A DNA stretch of 64,000 nt from Streptococcus mitis SK564 (lineage in GTDB: Bacteria > Bacillota > Bacilli > Lactobacillales > Streptococcaceae), in contig NZ_AEDU01000007.1 in assembly GCF_000148525.1 (NCBI RefSeq), positions 112,792 through 176,791 of the forward strand, read 5' to 3'. The notes below the pieces were generated by a model, which searched no databases, was not told where the DNA came from, and saw only the letters and a program-made list of their open reading frames with translations. The translations under genes were made by a program, and so were the position numbers. Position 1 is the stretch's first letter. The number at the start of each line of letters is the position of its first letter. This document shows, piece by piece, positions 37,398-47,715 of this stretch.

Positions 37398-39944
37398 ATG
37401 CAAGCAGTTGAACATTTTATTAAGCAATTTGTTCCTGAACATTATGATTTATTTTTAGACTTGAGTCGTGAGACCAAGACGTTTTCAGGGAAAGTGACCA
37501 TCACTGGGCAAGCACAGAGTGACAGCATTTCCCTTCATCAAAAAGACTTGGAAATCGCTTCTGTAGAAGTTGCAGGGGAAGCTCGCCCATTTACAGTTGA
37601 CCATGAAAATGAAGCCCTTCATATCGAATTGGCTGAGGCTGGTCAAGTTGAAGTGCTTCTTGCCTTTTCTGGTAAAATCACAGATAACATGACAGGGATT
37701 TACCCTTCATACTACACAGTTGATGGAGTCAAGAAGGAAGTCTTGTCTACTCAGTTCGAGAGCCATTTCGCGCGCGAAGCCTTCCCCTGTGTGGATGAGC
37801 CTGAAGCCAAGGCAACTTTTGACCTTTCTCTTCGTTTTGACCAAGCAGAAGGTGAATTGGCCTTGTCAAACATGCCTGAGATTGATGTTGAAAACCGTAA
37901 AGAAACAGGTATCTGGAAGTTTGAGACAACACCTCGCATGTCATCTTACTTGTTAGCTTTTGTCGCTGGTGATTTGCAAGGTGTGACCGCTAAAACGAAA
38001 AACGGTACCCTCGTAGGTGTCTACTCAACCAAAGCCCATCCACTATCTAACCTTGATTTCTCACTAGATATTGCCGTTCGCTCAATCGAATTTTACGAAG
38101 ATTACTACGGAGTCAAGTATCCAATCCCTCAATCTCTCCACATCGCCCTTCCTGACTTCTCAGCTGGTGCGATGGAAAACTGGGGTCTTGTGACCTACCG
38201 TGAAGTTTACTTGGTTGTCGATGAAAACTCTACATTTGCCAGCCGTCAACAAGTTGCCCTTGTTGTGGCACATGAATTGGCCCACCAATGGTTTGGTAAC
38301 CTCGTAACTATGAAATGGTGGGATGACCTTTGGCTCAATGAAAGCTTTGCTAACATGATGGAGTACGTCTGTGTGGATGCTATTGAACCAAGCTGGAACA
38401 TCTTTGAAGATTTCCAAACAGGTGGTGTTCCGTCTGCATTGAAACGTGACGCGACTGATGGCGTACAGTCTGTTCACGTTGAAGTCAAACACCCAGATGA
38501 AATCAATACGCTTTTTGACGGGGCTATCGTCTATGCCAAAGGAAGCCGTCTCATGCACATGCTTCGCCGTTGGCTAGGAGATGCTGATTTCGCTAAAGGT
38601 TTGCATGCCTACTTTGAAAAACACCAATACAGTAATACAATTGGTCGTGACCTTTGGGATGCCCTTGGTAAAGCGTCAGGACGTGATGTCGCAGCCTTCA
38701 TGGATTCTTGGTTGGAACAACCTGGTTACCCAGTTCTTACTGTCAAAGTTGAAAATGATGTCTTGAAGATTTCACAAAAACAATTCTTCATCGGTGAGCA
38801 CGAAGACAAGAACCGCCTCTGGGTAGTGCCACTCAACAGCAACTGGAAAGGCTTGCCAGATACACTCGAAACTGAAAGTATTGAAATCCCTGGCTACGCA
38901 GCTCTTCTTGCTGAAAACAAAACAGCTCTTCGCCTCAACACTGAAAATACAGCTCACTACATTACAGACTATCAAGGAGATTTGCTAGATGCTGTTCTTG
39001 CAGACCTAGTTGAGCTTGATAACACAAGTAAACTGCAAATCGTCCAAGAACGTCGCTTGCTTGCTGAAGCAGGGCACATTTCTTATGCTGATTTGCTTCC
39101 AGTCCTTGATAAACTTGCTAAGGAAGAATCTTACCTTGTCGTTTCAGCTGTTTCTCAAGTAATTTCTGCTCTTGAGCGCTTTATCGATGAAGGAACAGAA
39201 GCTGAAAGAGCCTTCAAAGCCTTGGTTGCTAAATTGGCTCGTCACAACTATAACCGTCTTGGTTTTGAAGCTAAAGACGGAGAATCAGATGAGGATGAAT
39301 TGGTTCGTCAGTTAGCCATTTCTATGATGATTCGCTCAAATGATGCAGAAGCTAGCCAAGTCGCTAGCCAAATCTTCGCAGCCCACAAGGAGAATCTTGC
39401 AGGACTCCCAGCAGCTATTCGCTCACAAGTCCTGATTAATGAGATGAAACATCATGAGACTAAAGACTTGTTAGCAGTTTATCTTGATACTTATACGCAC
39501 GCAACAGATGCTGTCTTTAAACGTCAGTTGGCAGCAGCTCTTGCCTATAGTAAAGATGCGGACAATATCCAAACCTTGATTGCTTCTTGGAAGGACAAAT
39601 TTGTGGTCAAACCACAAGACTTATCAGCTTGGTACTTCCAGTTCTTAAACCATCAAGCAACTCAGGAAACAGCATGGTCTTGGGCTCGTGAAAACTGGGC
39701 TTGGATTAAGGCAGCTCTTGGTGGAGATATGAGCTTTGATAGCTTTGTTATCCTTCCTGCTCATGTATTTAAGACAGAGCAACGCTTGGCGGAATACAAG
39801 GAATTCTTTGAACCACAGCTTTCTGATCTTACTCTAAGCCGTAATATCGGCATGGGAATCAAGGAAATTGCTGCGCGTGTTGACTTGATTAACCGTGAAA
39901 AAGCTGCAGTTGAAGCAGTTGTTCTTCAATACGGAAATGCATAA
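37398..39944 (+). CDS. pepN: Aminopeptidase N (M1 family)
   Basis: Zinc metallopeptidase releasing N-terminal amino acids from peptides in the cytoplasm. The 848-aa protein has the exopeptidase motif GAMENWG (about residue 256) and the zinc site HELAHQW plus the downstream Glu in NESFAN. A C-terminal alpha-helical domain follows (about 530-848). It is transcribed alone before ciaRH and ends in a terminator. Confidence 0.96.
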   Translation: MQAVEHFIKQFVPEHYDLFLDLSRETKTFSGKVTITGQAQSDSISLHQKDLEIASVEVAGEARPFTVDHENEALHIELAEAGQVEVLLAFSGKITDNMTGIYPSYYTVDGVKKEVLSTQFESHFAREAFPCVDEPEAKATFDLSLRFDQAEGELALSNMPEIDVENRKETGIWKFETTPRMSSYLLAFVAGDLQGVTAKTKNGTLVGVYSTKAHPLSNLDFSLDIAVRSIEFYEDYYGVKYPIPQSLHIALPDFSAGAMENWGLVTYREVYLVVDENSTFASRQQVALVVAHELAHQWFGNLVTMKWWDDLWLNESFANMMEYVCVDAIEPSWNIFEDFQTGGVPSALKRDATDGVQSVHVEVKHPDEINTLFDGAIVYAKGSRLMHMLRRWLGDADFAKGLHAYFEKHQYSNTIGRDLWDALGKASGRDVAAFMDSWLEQPGYPVLTVKVENDVLKISQKQFFIGEHEDKNRLWVVPLNSNWKGLPDTLETESIEIPGYAALLAENKTALRLNTENTAHYITDYQGDLLDAVLADLVELDNTSKLQIVQERRLLAEAGHISYADLLPVLDKLAKEESYLVVSAVSQVISALERFIDEGTEAERAFKALVAKLARHNYNRLGFEAKDGESDEDELVRQLAISMMIRSNDAEASQVASQIFAAHKENLAGLPAAIRSQVLINEMKHHETKDLLAVYLDTYTHATDAVFKRQLAAALAYSKDADNIQTLIASWKDKFVVKPQDLSAWYFQFLNHQATQETAWSWARENWAWIKAALGGDMSFDSFVILPAHVFKTEQRLAEYKEFFEPQLSDLTLSRNIGMGIKEIAARVDLINREKAAVEAVVLQYGNA

Positions 39945-39963
39945 ATAAGCCTAAAATAAAAAG

Positions 39964-40009
39964 AAAACTCAGCTATCTCATGTAAAATGCAGAGAGTTGA
40001 GTTTTTTTT
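39964..40009 (+). terminator. Terminator between pepN and ciaR
   Basis: AAAACTCA pairs with TGAGTTTT and leads into eight T. Its T tract runs into the ciaR promoter. Confidence 0.7.
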
Positions 40010-40028
40010 AAGGCAAATTTGGTATAAT
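40007..40028 (+). promoter_or_regulatory. ciaR promoter with CiaR-like repeat
   Basis: TATAAT (40023-40028) is preceded by TTTAAG (40007-40012), five bases and TTTGGT (40018-40023). This is a good and a degenerate half of the known CiaR site TTTAAG-N5-TTTAAG. It fits self-regulation of ciaRH. Confidence 0.5.
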
Positions 40029-40052
40029 GGTTTTAATAAGGAGGAGTTTCTC

Positions 40053-40727
40053 ATGATAAAAATCTTATTAGTTGAGGATGACCTAGGCCTATCAAATTCA
40101 GTATTTGACTTTTTAGACGATTTTGCGGATGTCATGCAGGTATTTGATGGAGAAGAAGGTCTCTACGAAGCTGAAAGTGGCGTCTATGACTTGATTTTGC
40201 TGGATTTGATGTTGCCAGAAAAAAATGGTTTCCAAGTCTTGAAAGAATTGCGTGAAAAGGGAATTACGACACCAGTTCTGATTATGACTGCCAAGGAAAG
40301 TTTGGATGACAAGGGACATGGATTTGAATTGGGAGCAGATGATTACCTGACCAAGCCTTTCTACCTAGAAGAACTCAAAATGCGGATTCAAGCGCTTCTC
40401 AAACGTTCAGGTAAGTTTAATGAAAATACGCTATCTTATGGAGATATTCTCATCAATTTATCAACCAATACCGTTAAGGTTGAAGATACTCCTGTCGAAT
40501 TGCTGGGGAAAGAGTTCGATTTACTGGTTTATTTCCTTCAAAATCAAAATGTTATTTTGCCTAAGACTCAGATTTTTGATCGTCTATGGGGATTTGATAG
40601 TGACACAACGATTTCAGTTGTCGAAGTCTATGTTTCAAAAGTCCGTAAGAAATTAAAAGGAACCACTTTTGCAGAGAATTTGCAAACCTTGCGTAGTGTT
40701 GGGTATATTTTAAAAGATGTTCAGTAA
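40053..40727 (+). CDS. ciaR: Response regulator CiaR
   Basis: OmpR-family DNA-binding regulator controlling competence, beta-lactam tolerance, wall maintenance and the csRNAs in pneumococci. The 224-aa protein has a receiver domain with the phospho-acceptor in [13 protein letters not shown] and Lys in DYLTKPF. A winged-helix domain follows, ending [15 protein letters not shown]. The ATG at 40053 follows AAGGAGG; a longer frame from 39987 begins before the promoter and is rejected. It overlaps ciaH by 11 nt. Confidence 0.95.
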   Translation: MIKILLVEDDLGLSNSVFDFLDDFADVMQVFDGEEGLYEAESGVYDLILLDLMLPEKNGFQVLKELREKGITTPVLIMTAKESLDDKGHGFELGADDYLTKPFYLEELKMRIQALLKRSGKFNENTLSYGDILINLSTNTVKVEDTPVELLGKEFDLLVYFLQNQNVILPKTQIFDRLWGFDSDTTISVVEVYVSKVRKKLKGTTFAENLQTLRSVGYILKDVQ

Positions 40728-42051
40728 ACTAAAAAAAACATGGTATGCGGATGACTTTAGTTATTTTATTCGCAACTTTGGTGTCTTCACTCTGATTTTC
40801 TCCACCATGACTCTGATTATTTTGCAGGTCATGCACTCGAGTCTCTATACTTCGGTGGATGATAAGCTTCATGGCTTGAGCAACAATCCTCAGGCAGTTA
40901 TTCAGTTGGCGGTAAATAGGGCGACGGAAGAGATTAAAGATTTGGAGAATGCTGCTACAGATACTAGCAAGACTGATGTAAAACCCAATGTCAGTTCCAA
41001 TACAGAAGTCATTCTTTTTGATAAGAATTTTACCCAGCTCCTTTCTGGAAATCGATTTTTGGGATTGGATAAGATTAAGTTAGAGAAAAAAGAACTAGGC
41101 CATATCTATCAGATTCAGGTTTTTAATAGCTATGGACAGGAAGAAATCTATCGCATGATTTTGATGGAAACGAATATCAGTTCGGTTTCAACCAATATCA
41201 AGTATGCTGCTGTCTTGATTAATACCAGTCAGTTGGAGCAGGCCAGTCAAAAGCATGAGCAATTGATTGTCGTTGTGATGGCTAGTTTCTGGATTTTGTC
41301 TTTACTTGCCAGTCTCTATCTAGCTAGGGTCAGTGTTAGGCCTCTGCTTGAGAGCATGCAGAAGCAACAGTCTTTTGTGGAAAATGCCAGTCATGAGTTA
41401 CGAACTCCACTTGCAGTTTTGCAAAATCGCTTAGAGACCCTTTTCCGTAAGCCGGAAGCTACCATTATGGATGTGAGCGAAAGTATTGCCTCTAGTTTGG
41501 AAGAAGTCCGAAATATGCGTTTTTTGACAACAAATTTGTTGAATTTAGCTCGTAGAGATGATGGGATTAAGCCGGAATTTGGAGAAGTTCCAACTAGCTT
41601 TTTTAATACAACTTTCACAAACTATGAGATGATTGCTTCTGAAAATGACCGTGTCTTCCGTTTTGAAAATCGTATCCATCGAACGATTGTCACAGATCAG
41701 CTCCTTTTGAAACAACTGATGACCATCCTATTTGATAATGCTGTCAAGTATACTGAAGAAGATGGTGAAATTGATTTTGTGATTTCAGCGACTGACCGTA
41801 ATCTGTATTTACTTGTTTCTGATAACGGAGTTGGTATTTCGACAGAAGATAAGAAGAAAATTTTTGACCGCTTTTATCGAGTGGACAAGGCTAGAACTCG
41901 TCAAAAAGGTGGCTTTGGTTTAGGATTATCCCTAGCCAAGCAAATTGTAGATGCCTTAAAAGGAACCATTACTGTTAAAGATAATAAACCAAAGGGAACA
42001 ATCTTTGAAGTGAAAATAGCCATCCACACACCATCTAAAAAGAAAAAATAA
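40717..42051 (+). CDS. ciaH: Sensor histidine kinase CiaH
   Basis: Membrane kinase partner of CiaR. The 444-aa protein has two transmembrane helices (about 19-40 and 184-203) flanking an extracellular sensor of about 140 residues. A HisKA domain with the phospho-site in [12 protein letters not shown] and an ATPase with N-box NAVKY and G boxes DNGVGI and GFGLGLS follow. Overlap with ciaR ensures co-translation. Confidence 0.95.
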   Translation: MFSKLKKTWYADDFSYFIRNFGVFTLIFSTMTLIILQVMHSSLYTSVDDKLHGLSNNPQAVIQLAVNRATEEIKDLENAATDTSKTDVKPNVSSNTEVILFDKNFTQLLSGNRFLGLDKIKLEKKELGHIYQIQVFNSYGQEEIYRMILMETNISSVSTNIKYAAVLINTSQLEQASQKHEQLIVVVMASFWILSLLASLYLARVSVRPLLESMQKQQSFVENASHELRTPLAVLQNRLETLFRKPEATIMDVSESIASSLEEVRNMRFLTTNLLNLARRDDGIKPEFGEVPTSFFNTTFTNYEMIASENDRVFRFENRIHRTIVTDQLLLKQLMTILFDNAVKYTEEDGEIDFVISATDRNLYLLVSDNGVGISTEDKKKIFDRFYRVDKARTRQKGGFGLGLSLAKQIVDALKGTITVKDNKPKGTIFEVKIAIHTPSKKKK

Positions 42052-42082
42052 AAATATCGCTCCATATGGGGCGATATTTTGG
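42051..42082 (+). terminator. Terminator of ciaRH
   Basis: A perfect 10-bp stem AAAATATCGC (42051-42060) and GCGATATTTT (42071-42080), with a short T tract. Confidence 0.75.
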
Positions 42083-42178
42083 ATTATGTGACTTTCAGTC
42101 CGTCTCGCTAAGTCAGGTGTGAGACAGGCAAAACACCCGTTTTAGGGGTGGTCATGATTTTTTTATGACATAAAAATC

Positions 42179-42232
42179 TTGACAGATAAACTTAAAAAAT
42201 GTAAACTATTTACTGGTTAATTAATTGGTTAA
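42179..42232 (+). promoter_or_regulatory. phtE promoter with two AdcR-like operators
   Basis: TTGACA (42179-42184), a 17-nt spacer and TAAACT (42202-42207). TTTACTGGTTAA (42209-42220) and TTAATTGGTTAA (42221-42232) each match the AdcR consensus TTAACYRGTTAA at 11 of 12 positions, in tandem over the start site. Zinc-bound AdcR would be expected to repress here. Confidence 0.75.
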
Positions 42233-42310
42233 ATAACCAATTTAGAAAACTATTTAATCAAGTAAAGGAAGTTAAGAAAAAGCTTCATCATTTATTGAAA
42301 TGAGGGATTT

Positions 42311-45300
42311 ATGAAATTCAGTAAAAAGTATATAGCAGCTGGATCAGCTGTTATCGTATCCTTGAGTCTTTGTGCTTATGCATTGAACCAGCATCGATCG
42401 CAGGAAAATAAGGACAATAATCGTGTTTCTTATGTGGATGGTAGTCAGTCAAGTCAGAAAAGTGAAAACCTGACACCAGATCAGGTTAGCCAAAAAGAAG
42501 GGATTCAGGCTGAGCAAATTGTCATCAAAATTACAGATCAGGGCTATGTGACGTCACACGGTGACCACTATCATTACTATAATGGGAAAGTTCCTTATGA
42601 TGCCCTCTTTAGTGAAGAACTCTTGATGAAGGATCCAAACTACAAACTTAAGGATGGAGATATTGTCAATGAGGTCAAGGGTGGTTATATCATCAAGGTC
42701 GATGGAAAATATTATGTCTACCTGAAAGATGTAGCTCATGCTGATAATATTCGAACTAAAGATGAAATCAATCGTCAAAAACAAGAACATGTCAAAGATA
42801 ATGAGAAGGTCAGCTCTGATGTTGCTGTAGCAAGGTCTCAGGGACGCTATACGACAGATGATGGTTATGTCTTTAATCCAGCCGATATTATCGAAGATAC
42901 TGGTGATGCTTATATCGTTCCTCATGGAGGTCATTATCACTATATTCCAAAAAGTGATTTATCTGCCAGTGAGTTAGCAGCAGCGAAAGCTCATCTAGCG
43001 GGCAAAAATACGCAACCGAGTCAGTTAAGCTATTCTTCAACAGCTAGTGACAATACTACGCAAGCAATAGAGCAAGGATCAACTAGCACGTCAGAAAGTA
43101 AGACTGAAAATCTCCAAAGTCTTTTGAAAGAACTCTATGATTCACCTAGCGACCAACGTTACAGTGAATCAGATGGTCTGGTCTTTGACCCTGCTAAGAT
43201 TATCAGTCGTACACCAAATGGAGTTGCGATTCCGCACGGCGACCATTATCACTTTATTCCTTACAGCAAGCTCTCTCCTTTAGAAGAAAAGATTGCTAGA
43301 ATGGTGCCTATCGGTGGAACTGGTTCTACGGTCTCTACAAATGAAAAACCTCATGAAGTAGCGTCTAGTATAGGAAGTCTTCCAAGTAATTCATCTACTT
43401 TGAATCATGCCTCATTACTTACAAATAAGCCTAACTCTTCAACATCTGATGGCTATATCTTTAATCCAAAAGATATCGTTGAAGAAACAGCCACAGCTTA
43501 TATCGTCAGACATGGTGACCATTTCCATTACATTCCGAAATCAAATCAAATTGGGCAACCGACTCTTCCAAATAATGGTCTAACAACACCTTCGCCATCT
43601 CTTCCAGTCAATCCTAGTGTTTCACATGAGGAACATGAAGAAGGTGGACACGGCTTTGATGCCAATCGTATTATTGCGGAAGATGAAGCAGGATTTATCA
43701 TGAGTCATGGTGATCATAATCATTACTTCTTCAAGAAGGACTTGTCAGCAGAGCAAATTAAGGCAGCGCAAGAACACTTGAAAGGTGCAAATACAGCAAC
43801 ACCAAATCCAGCTCATGATGACGATCACGATGACGATCATGATGAAGATGCACATGGTCATCACCATGAAGACCATGATCACGGTTTTGATGCCAATCGT
43901 GTCATCAGTGAGGATGAGCAAGGTTTTGTCATGAGTCACGACGACCACAATCATTACTTCTTCAAGAAAGATTTGACTGCTGATCAAATTAAGGCAGCTC
44001 AGGATCATTTGAAAACACATCATGATGCAGAGCCTGTAAAACCTCTTGCTAAAACGGTAGAGTCTTTCTCAAGAGATGCTAGCGATGAAGAAAAGATTGC
44101 TTATATTTCTAAGACCTACGGCGTTCCACTTGAAGCGATTAGAATTTCAAACGGATTCTTTGTCTTTGGAAATCCAGACCAAGCCTACGATCCGACTCAT
44201 ATCCATCCCTACGCTGTTCGTAAGGAACACGTTCGGATTCCTCTTCAAACTGGGAATCCAGAACTTGATTTCCTAAATGAACTCTATACCACTGCTTTGC
44301 GAGATGGTGTGTCTCCTTATAGTTTACAGGTAGAAAATGGTAGTTTTGTGATTCCTCATGGCGACCATAATCACTACATCAAGGTTCAAACTAAAGGCTA
44401 TGAAGTGGCTTTGAAAAACAAGATTCCAGCCCTACAACCCAACTATCAACCTGGAGCTTTTGATGAGAAGGAAGTTTTGGCAAAAGTAGACCAACTTCTA
44501 GCTGAAAGCAGAAACATCTATAAAGACAAGCCTATCGAACAAAGACAGATTGAGTTAGCCTTAGGTCAGTTTATTGAGAACATGAAGAAACTGGCAACTA
44601 ACTCTACAGCAGGTTATCTTGCAACACTGGATCTCTTTGATAAGCAATATATCCATATTGATGAAAGTGTCAAACCTGTTGAAACAAGCGCTCTAGATAA
44701 GAAATATCAGGCCTTGATTGATAAAATCAATACACTGGATACAGACTCTTATGGACTTCCAAAGAAAGATCTTCTCCTTCGACTCCAAGAATCTAAATTG
44801 GCTAAAGATGAGGCTGGTTTAGCAGCGGTTGAATCACAACTTCAAGCTCTTCAAGACTTTAATGATCGAACAGGTGTTACAACTGTAGAATACATCAAGT
44901 ATTTCTACGAACACGTAAATGACGGTCGTTTGAGTGATGAACTTCGAAACAAAGTAGCTCAGTTGACTTGGACTTTGTATCAATCTCAATCCTTCCTTAA
45001 GGCAGCAGAATTGAACAAATTATTCCCAAGTATCTATCAGGCAAAACAAGAAGTGGAAGAAGCTTTGAAAGCTCAGCCAACTACTGCGAAATCAAGTCAG
45101 ACAGTTCTAGATACTGAAAAAGTTGATAATCAAAGTGCCAAGACAGCTATTTATGGCTTCTTGAAAGAATTGTATGGAGACTTTATGCCTGAAGAGCATG
45201 TCAATCATGTCAGCAAGGAAGAAGTAGAAAGTCTTTTGAGCAAGGCAACTCAACTCTTAGAGCAAATCCAAGAAGAAGGAATCAGACAATCCTTGGCAGA

Positions 45301-45865
45301 AGAAGTAGAAAATCTCAAAGCTGCTACAAACAAGGCTGATGCAGACTTGGATGAAGTAAATAGTCAGGTGAAAGATGTCTTGACTCGTATCGCTAGCGCC
45401 CTTCAACAAGAAAAGGAAAATGCTGAGCAAGATCCTCAGACACTTGTACTCTATCAAAAACTCTACGATATTCTTATGTCGCTTCATGCTTATTTAGAAA
45501 ACAATAAGGGTTCTGATGCAGACTTTGATAAGGTGGATGCATTACTAGATCAACTTTCTGCTAAGAGTAAAGATAAGGCTGCTTTACTTGAATTGACAAA
45601 AGCTATTCTGATCTTGAATCAAGAAATCAAGTCAAAATCAAGCGCGAGTGAAGAAGCAAGTCCAGCAACAAATGCTGAGGCAAATGGTGATAACACCAGT
45701 GCTGAGAACCAACCAAATGTAGCTACAGAATCTAACAGTGAAACTGCTAGCGACGAAAATAAACCAAGCAACGCAACAGATTCTAAACCTGCTGAATCAG
45801 TTCCAGAAAAGGAAACAAAAGAATCTCCAATAAGTACTGGAAATCAAGAAAAACCAGTAGAATAA
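42311..45865 (+). CDS. phtE: Histidine-triad zinc-binding surface lipoprotein PhtE
   Basis: Surface protein that binds zinc for the Adc importer and contributes to complement evasion in pneumococci. The 1184-aa protein has a signal sequence with the cysteine in LSLC (Cys21) and seven HxxHxH triads at about residues 83, 205, 309, 401, 466, 543 and 683. There is an Asp/His-rich stretch at 502-524, a helical domain from about 715 and a Pro/Ser/Asn-rich acidic tail. N- and C-terminal halves match PhtE as I recall it. Residues about 448-492 and 525-569 are a tandem duplication. No LPXTG motif is present. Confidence 0.9.
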   Translation: MKFSKKYIAAGSAVIVSLSLCAYALNQHRSQENKDNNRVSYVDGSQSSQKSENLTPDQVSQKEGIQAEQIVIKITDQGYVTSHGDHYHYYNGKVPYDALFSEELLMKDPNYKLKDGDIVNEVKGGYIIKVDGKYYVYLKDVAHADNIRTKDEINRQKQEHVKDNEKVSSDVAVARSQGRYTTDDGYVFNPADIIEDTGDAYIVPHGGHYHYIPKSDLSASELAAAKAHLAGKNTQPSQLSYSSTASDNTTQAIEQGSTSTSESKTENLQSLLKELYDSPSDQRYSESDGLVFDPAKIISRTPNGVAIPHGDHYHFIPYSKLSPLEEKIARMVPIGGTGSTVSTNEKPHEVASSIGSLPSNSSTLNHASLLTNKPNSSTSDGYIFNPKDIVEETATAYIVRHGDHFHYIPKSNQIGQPTLPNNGLTTPSPSLPVNPSVSHEEHEEGGHGFDANRIIAEDEAGFIMSHGDHNHYFFKKDLSAEQIKAAQEHLKGANTATPNPAHDDDHDDDHDEDAHGHHHEDHDHGFDANRVISEDEQGFVMSHDDHNHYFFKKDLTADQIKAAQDHLKTHHDAEPVKPLAKTVESFSRDASDEEKIAYISKTYGVPLEAIRISNGFFVFGNPDQAYDPTHIHPYAVRKEHVRIPLQTGNPELDFLNELYTTALRDGVSPYSLQVENGSFVIPHGDHNHYIKVQTKGYEVALKNKIPALQPNYQPGAFDEKEVLAKVDQLLAESRNIYKDKPIEQRQIELALGQFIENMKKLATNSTAGYLATLDLFDKQYIHIDESVKPVETSALDKKYQALIDKINTLDTDSYGLPKKDLLLRLQESKLAKDEAGLAAVESQLQALQDFNDRTGVTTVEYIKYFYEHVNDGRLSDELRNKVAQLTWTLYQSQSFLKAAELNKLFPSIYQAKQEVEEALKAQPTTAKSSQTVLDTEKVDNQSAKTAIYGFLKELYGDFMPEEHVNHVSKEEVESLLSKATQLLEQIQEEGIRQSLAEEVENLKAATNKADADLDEVNSQVKDVLTRIASALQQEKENAEQDPQTLVLYQKLYDILMSLHAYLENNKGSDADFDKVDALLDQLSAKSKDKAALLELTKAILILNQEIKSKSSASEEASPATNAEANGDNTSAENQPNVATESNSETASDENKPSNATDSKPAESVPEKETKESPISTGNQEKPVE

Positions 45866-45953
45866 AAAAGTTTGTGGTCGTAGATCTAGGAGATTTTCCC
45901 ATTCAAGGCTGTTTCCTATTTCTCATTGTAATTATAAACCATGGCAAGATAAG

Positions 45954-45992
45954 AAAACGAGCATTTCCAACTGAGGAGGTGCTCGTTTTTTG
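45954..45992 (+). terminator. Terminator after phtE
   Basis: AAAACGAGC (45954-45962) pairs with GCTCGTTTT (45981-45989), followed by T. Confidence 0.75.
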
Positions 45993-46134
45993 ATAGTTAG
46001 AAGTAGTTTTTATCCGTCTATTTAGAGTTGATTACAAGAAATTATTGACTTGAATGTGGATATAAGATTTATTCACTGATTATAATGTTTAAATAGCACT
46101 CCAAAGCAAAAAATTATCCTCATGAGTATGAATC

Positions 46135-47652
46135 TTATAAATTAACTACCTCCAGACCGTGCTCTGTTAAGTGATAGATGATTGAACAGACCTCTTTTAA
46201 GAAACGACGGTCATGGGAAACAGTGATGAGACCGCCTGGATAGGTGGCAAAGAGTTTTCTGATTTGGGGTTGAGAAGTTGGAGAAAAGTTTCGTGTAGGT
46301 TCATCCAGAAGTAGAAAGTTTGGTTTGCGCAAGACTAAATCCAAAAGCAGGAGTTTTCCCTGTTGTCCGCCAGATAAGGAGTGAATTTGATGCTGCATTT
46401 CTGGATAACTGAAATTGAGACTGGCTAAGTGAGATTGGATTTTCTGTAGTTCCTCTTTTTCTCCAGTTTTGCTGAGGTAGGCTATTGGTGATAAATCCAA
46501 TTGCAGTTTTTTGTGGTAATCTTGTGGCATAAAACCAAGCGAAATTTCTCTTTTTTGACTTAGCAGTTGTTGAAACTTGGCTAGCAGAGTCGATTTCCCA
46601 ATACCATTTGGGCCAATGATACCGATTTTTTCTTGGCCACGGACAGTTAGTTGTAGTTTTTGAACCAAAATTCGCTCGCCGATGGACAAATTTTCTTTTT
46701 CCAGTTGGATTAAGACTTTAGAAGCCGGTAATGGCTGTATATCTGAGAAGAAAAGTCTGATTTCTTCCTCTTCAAGTGGTTTTTGGGTCATGGACTGAGC
46801 TGTCTTTTCAAAGCGTTTTTCTTGAGAGAGAACATTTTTCATTTTTTTAGCCAATAGGCGACCTGCTGTACTGTCTTTGGTAGCTCGAAGCGCAGTTTCT
46901 ACATTTTGCTTGACTCGGCGATGCTTTTCCATGGTTTTATCGTAGGCTCTTTGGTCGTTGGCTGCTTGCTGGCTTTGTCTGGCAAAATTAGCCTTTCTCT
47001 GGTCGCTATAGCTATCATAGTCTAAATGCTCTACTAACGTTTCAGCTTCTTTTCGGTGCTTGACCAGTCGCAAGTGGACAATAGTGTCTGCCGTTTCAGA
47101 AAGAAAATCCTCATCATGGGAAATGAAAATAACAGTTTGCCTAATCTTGCGAATCTGACCTTTTAGCCAATCAACTGTTTCAAAGTCCAGGTCATTTGAA
47201 GGTTCATCTAAAAATAAAATCTCAAAGGGTTTGGCTAACTCATGGATGAGCTGAATTTTCAAAGCTTCGCCACCGGAGAGGCTCCCGATCTCTTGGTCGC
47301 TTGCGAAACGATTGCTATCAAAATGCAACTCCTCAGCTAAACGATATAGGATACTGTAGTCTAAATCAAGAGGATCCAAAAAGAAGTAGTCATGTAGAGT
47401 CCTATTTTTCAGCTCCTCGGGGAGTTTTTGAGGAATGTAGGCTATTGATTGATAATCAGATTGAATGTCTCCCCTGATAGTAAAATCAGGCAAAGCTTCC
47501 CCTATTAAAGTTTTAAGCAAGGTTGATTTGCCATTTCCTTCTTCCCCAATAATAGCTACCTTTTCCTCATCCTGGATGGTCATGCTTAGATCAGAGACAA
47601 GGTCTCGTAAATCTTTGTTTTGTGTGATGGTCAGGTGATTGATTTTTATCAT
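46135..47652 (-). CDS. ABC-F protein, antibiotic-resistance (ribosome protection) type
   Basis: Cytoplasmic twin-ATPase likely to bind the ribosome and displace drugs such as lincosamides, streptogramins A, pleuromutilins or macrolides. The 505-aa protein has Walker A GEEGNGKST and GPNGIGKST, signatures LSGGE and LSGGQ, and Walker B LFLDEPSNDLD and LLLDEPTRNFSP. The RNFSP form is typical of Lsa/Vga/Msr proteins. A charged linker of about 70 residues lies between the cassettes. There are no membrane helices. I chose the ATG at 47652 after AAGGG; the longer frame from 47685 starts inside the leader. Drug spectrum unknown. Confidence 0.85.
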   Translation of the reverse strand: MIKINHLTITQNKDLRDLVSDLSMTIQDEEKVAIIGEEGNGKSTLLKTLIGEALPDFTIRGDIQSDYQSIAYIPQKLPEELKNRTLHDYFFLDPLDLDYSILYRLAEELHFDSNRFASDQEIGSLSGGEALKIQLIHELAKPFEILFLDEPSNDLDFETVDWLKGQIRKIRQTVIFISHDEDFLSETADTIVHLRLVKHRKEAETLVEHLDYDSYSDQRKANFARQSQQAANDQRAYDKTMEKHRRVKQNVETALRATKDSTAGRLLAKKMKNVLSQEKRFEKTAQSMTQKPLEEEEIRLFFSDIQPLPASKVLIQLEKENLSIGERILVQKLQLTVRGQEKIGIIGPNGIGKSTLLAKFQQLLSQKREISLGFMPQDYHKKLQLDLSPIAYLSKTGEKEELQKIQSHLASLNFSYPEMQHQIHSLSGGQQGKLLLLDLVLRKPNFLLLDEPTRNFSPTSQPQIRKLFATYPGGLITVSHDRRFLKEVCSIIYHLTEHGLEVVNL

Positions 47653-47688
47653 ATTGTTGCCCTTTCTAGAATGTCGATAGTGCATAAC

Positions 47689-47715
47689 AAAAAGCTCTAC
47701 TTTATCTAGTAGAGC
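47689..47715 (-). terminator. Attenuator terminator in the ABC-F leader
   Basis: On the minus strand GCTCTACT (47715-47708) pairs with AGTAGAGC (47701-47694), followed by five T (47693-47689), 36 nt before the ABC-F start. It should stop most transcripts before the gene unless the 5' arm is captured. Confidence 0.85.

Noticed and set aside
42120..42178. Small RNA (csRNA type) after ciaH
   Set aside because: A CACCC/GGGTG hairpin is present, but there is no TTTAAG-N5-TTTAAG promoter or strong terminator of its own.
43745..44023. Minus-strand frame opposite the His/Asp-rich part of phtE
   Set aside because: Its Met/Val/Ile-rich sequence is the mirror of GAT/CAT codons in phtE.
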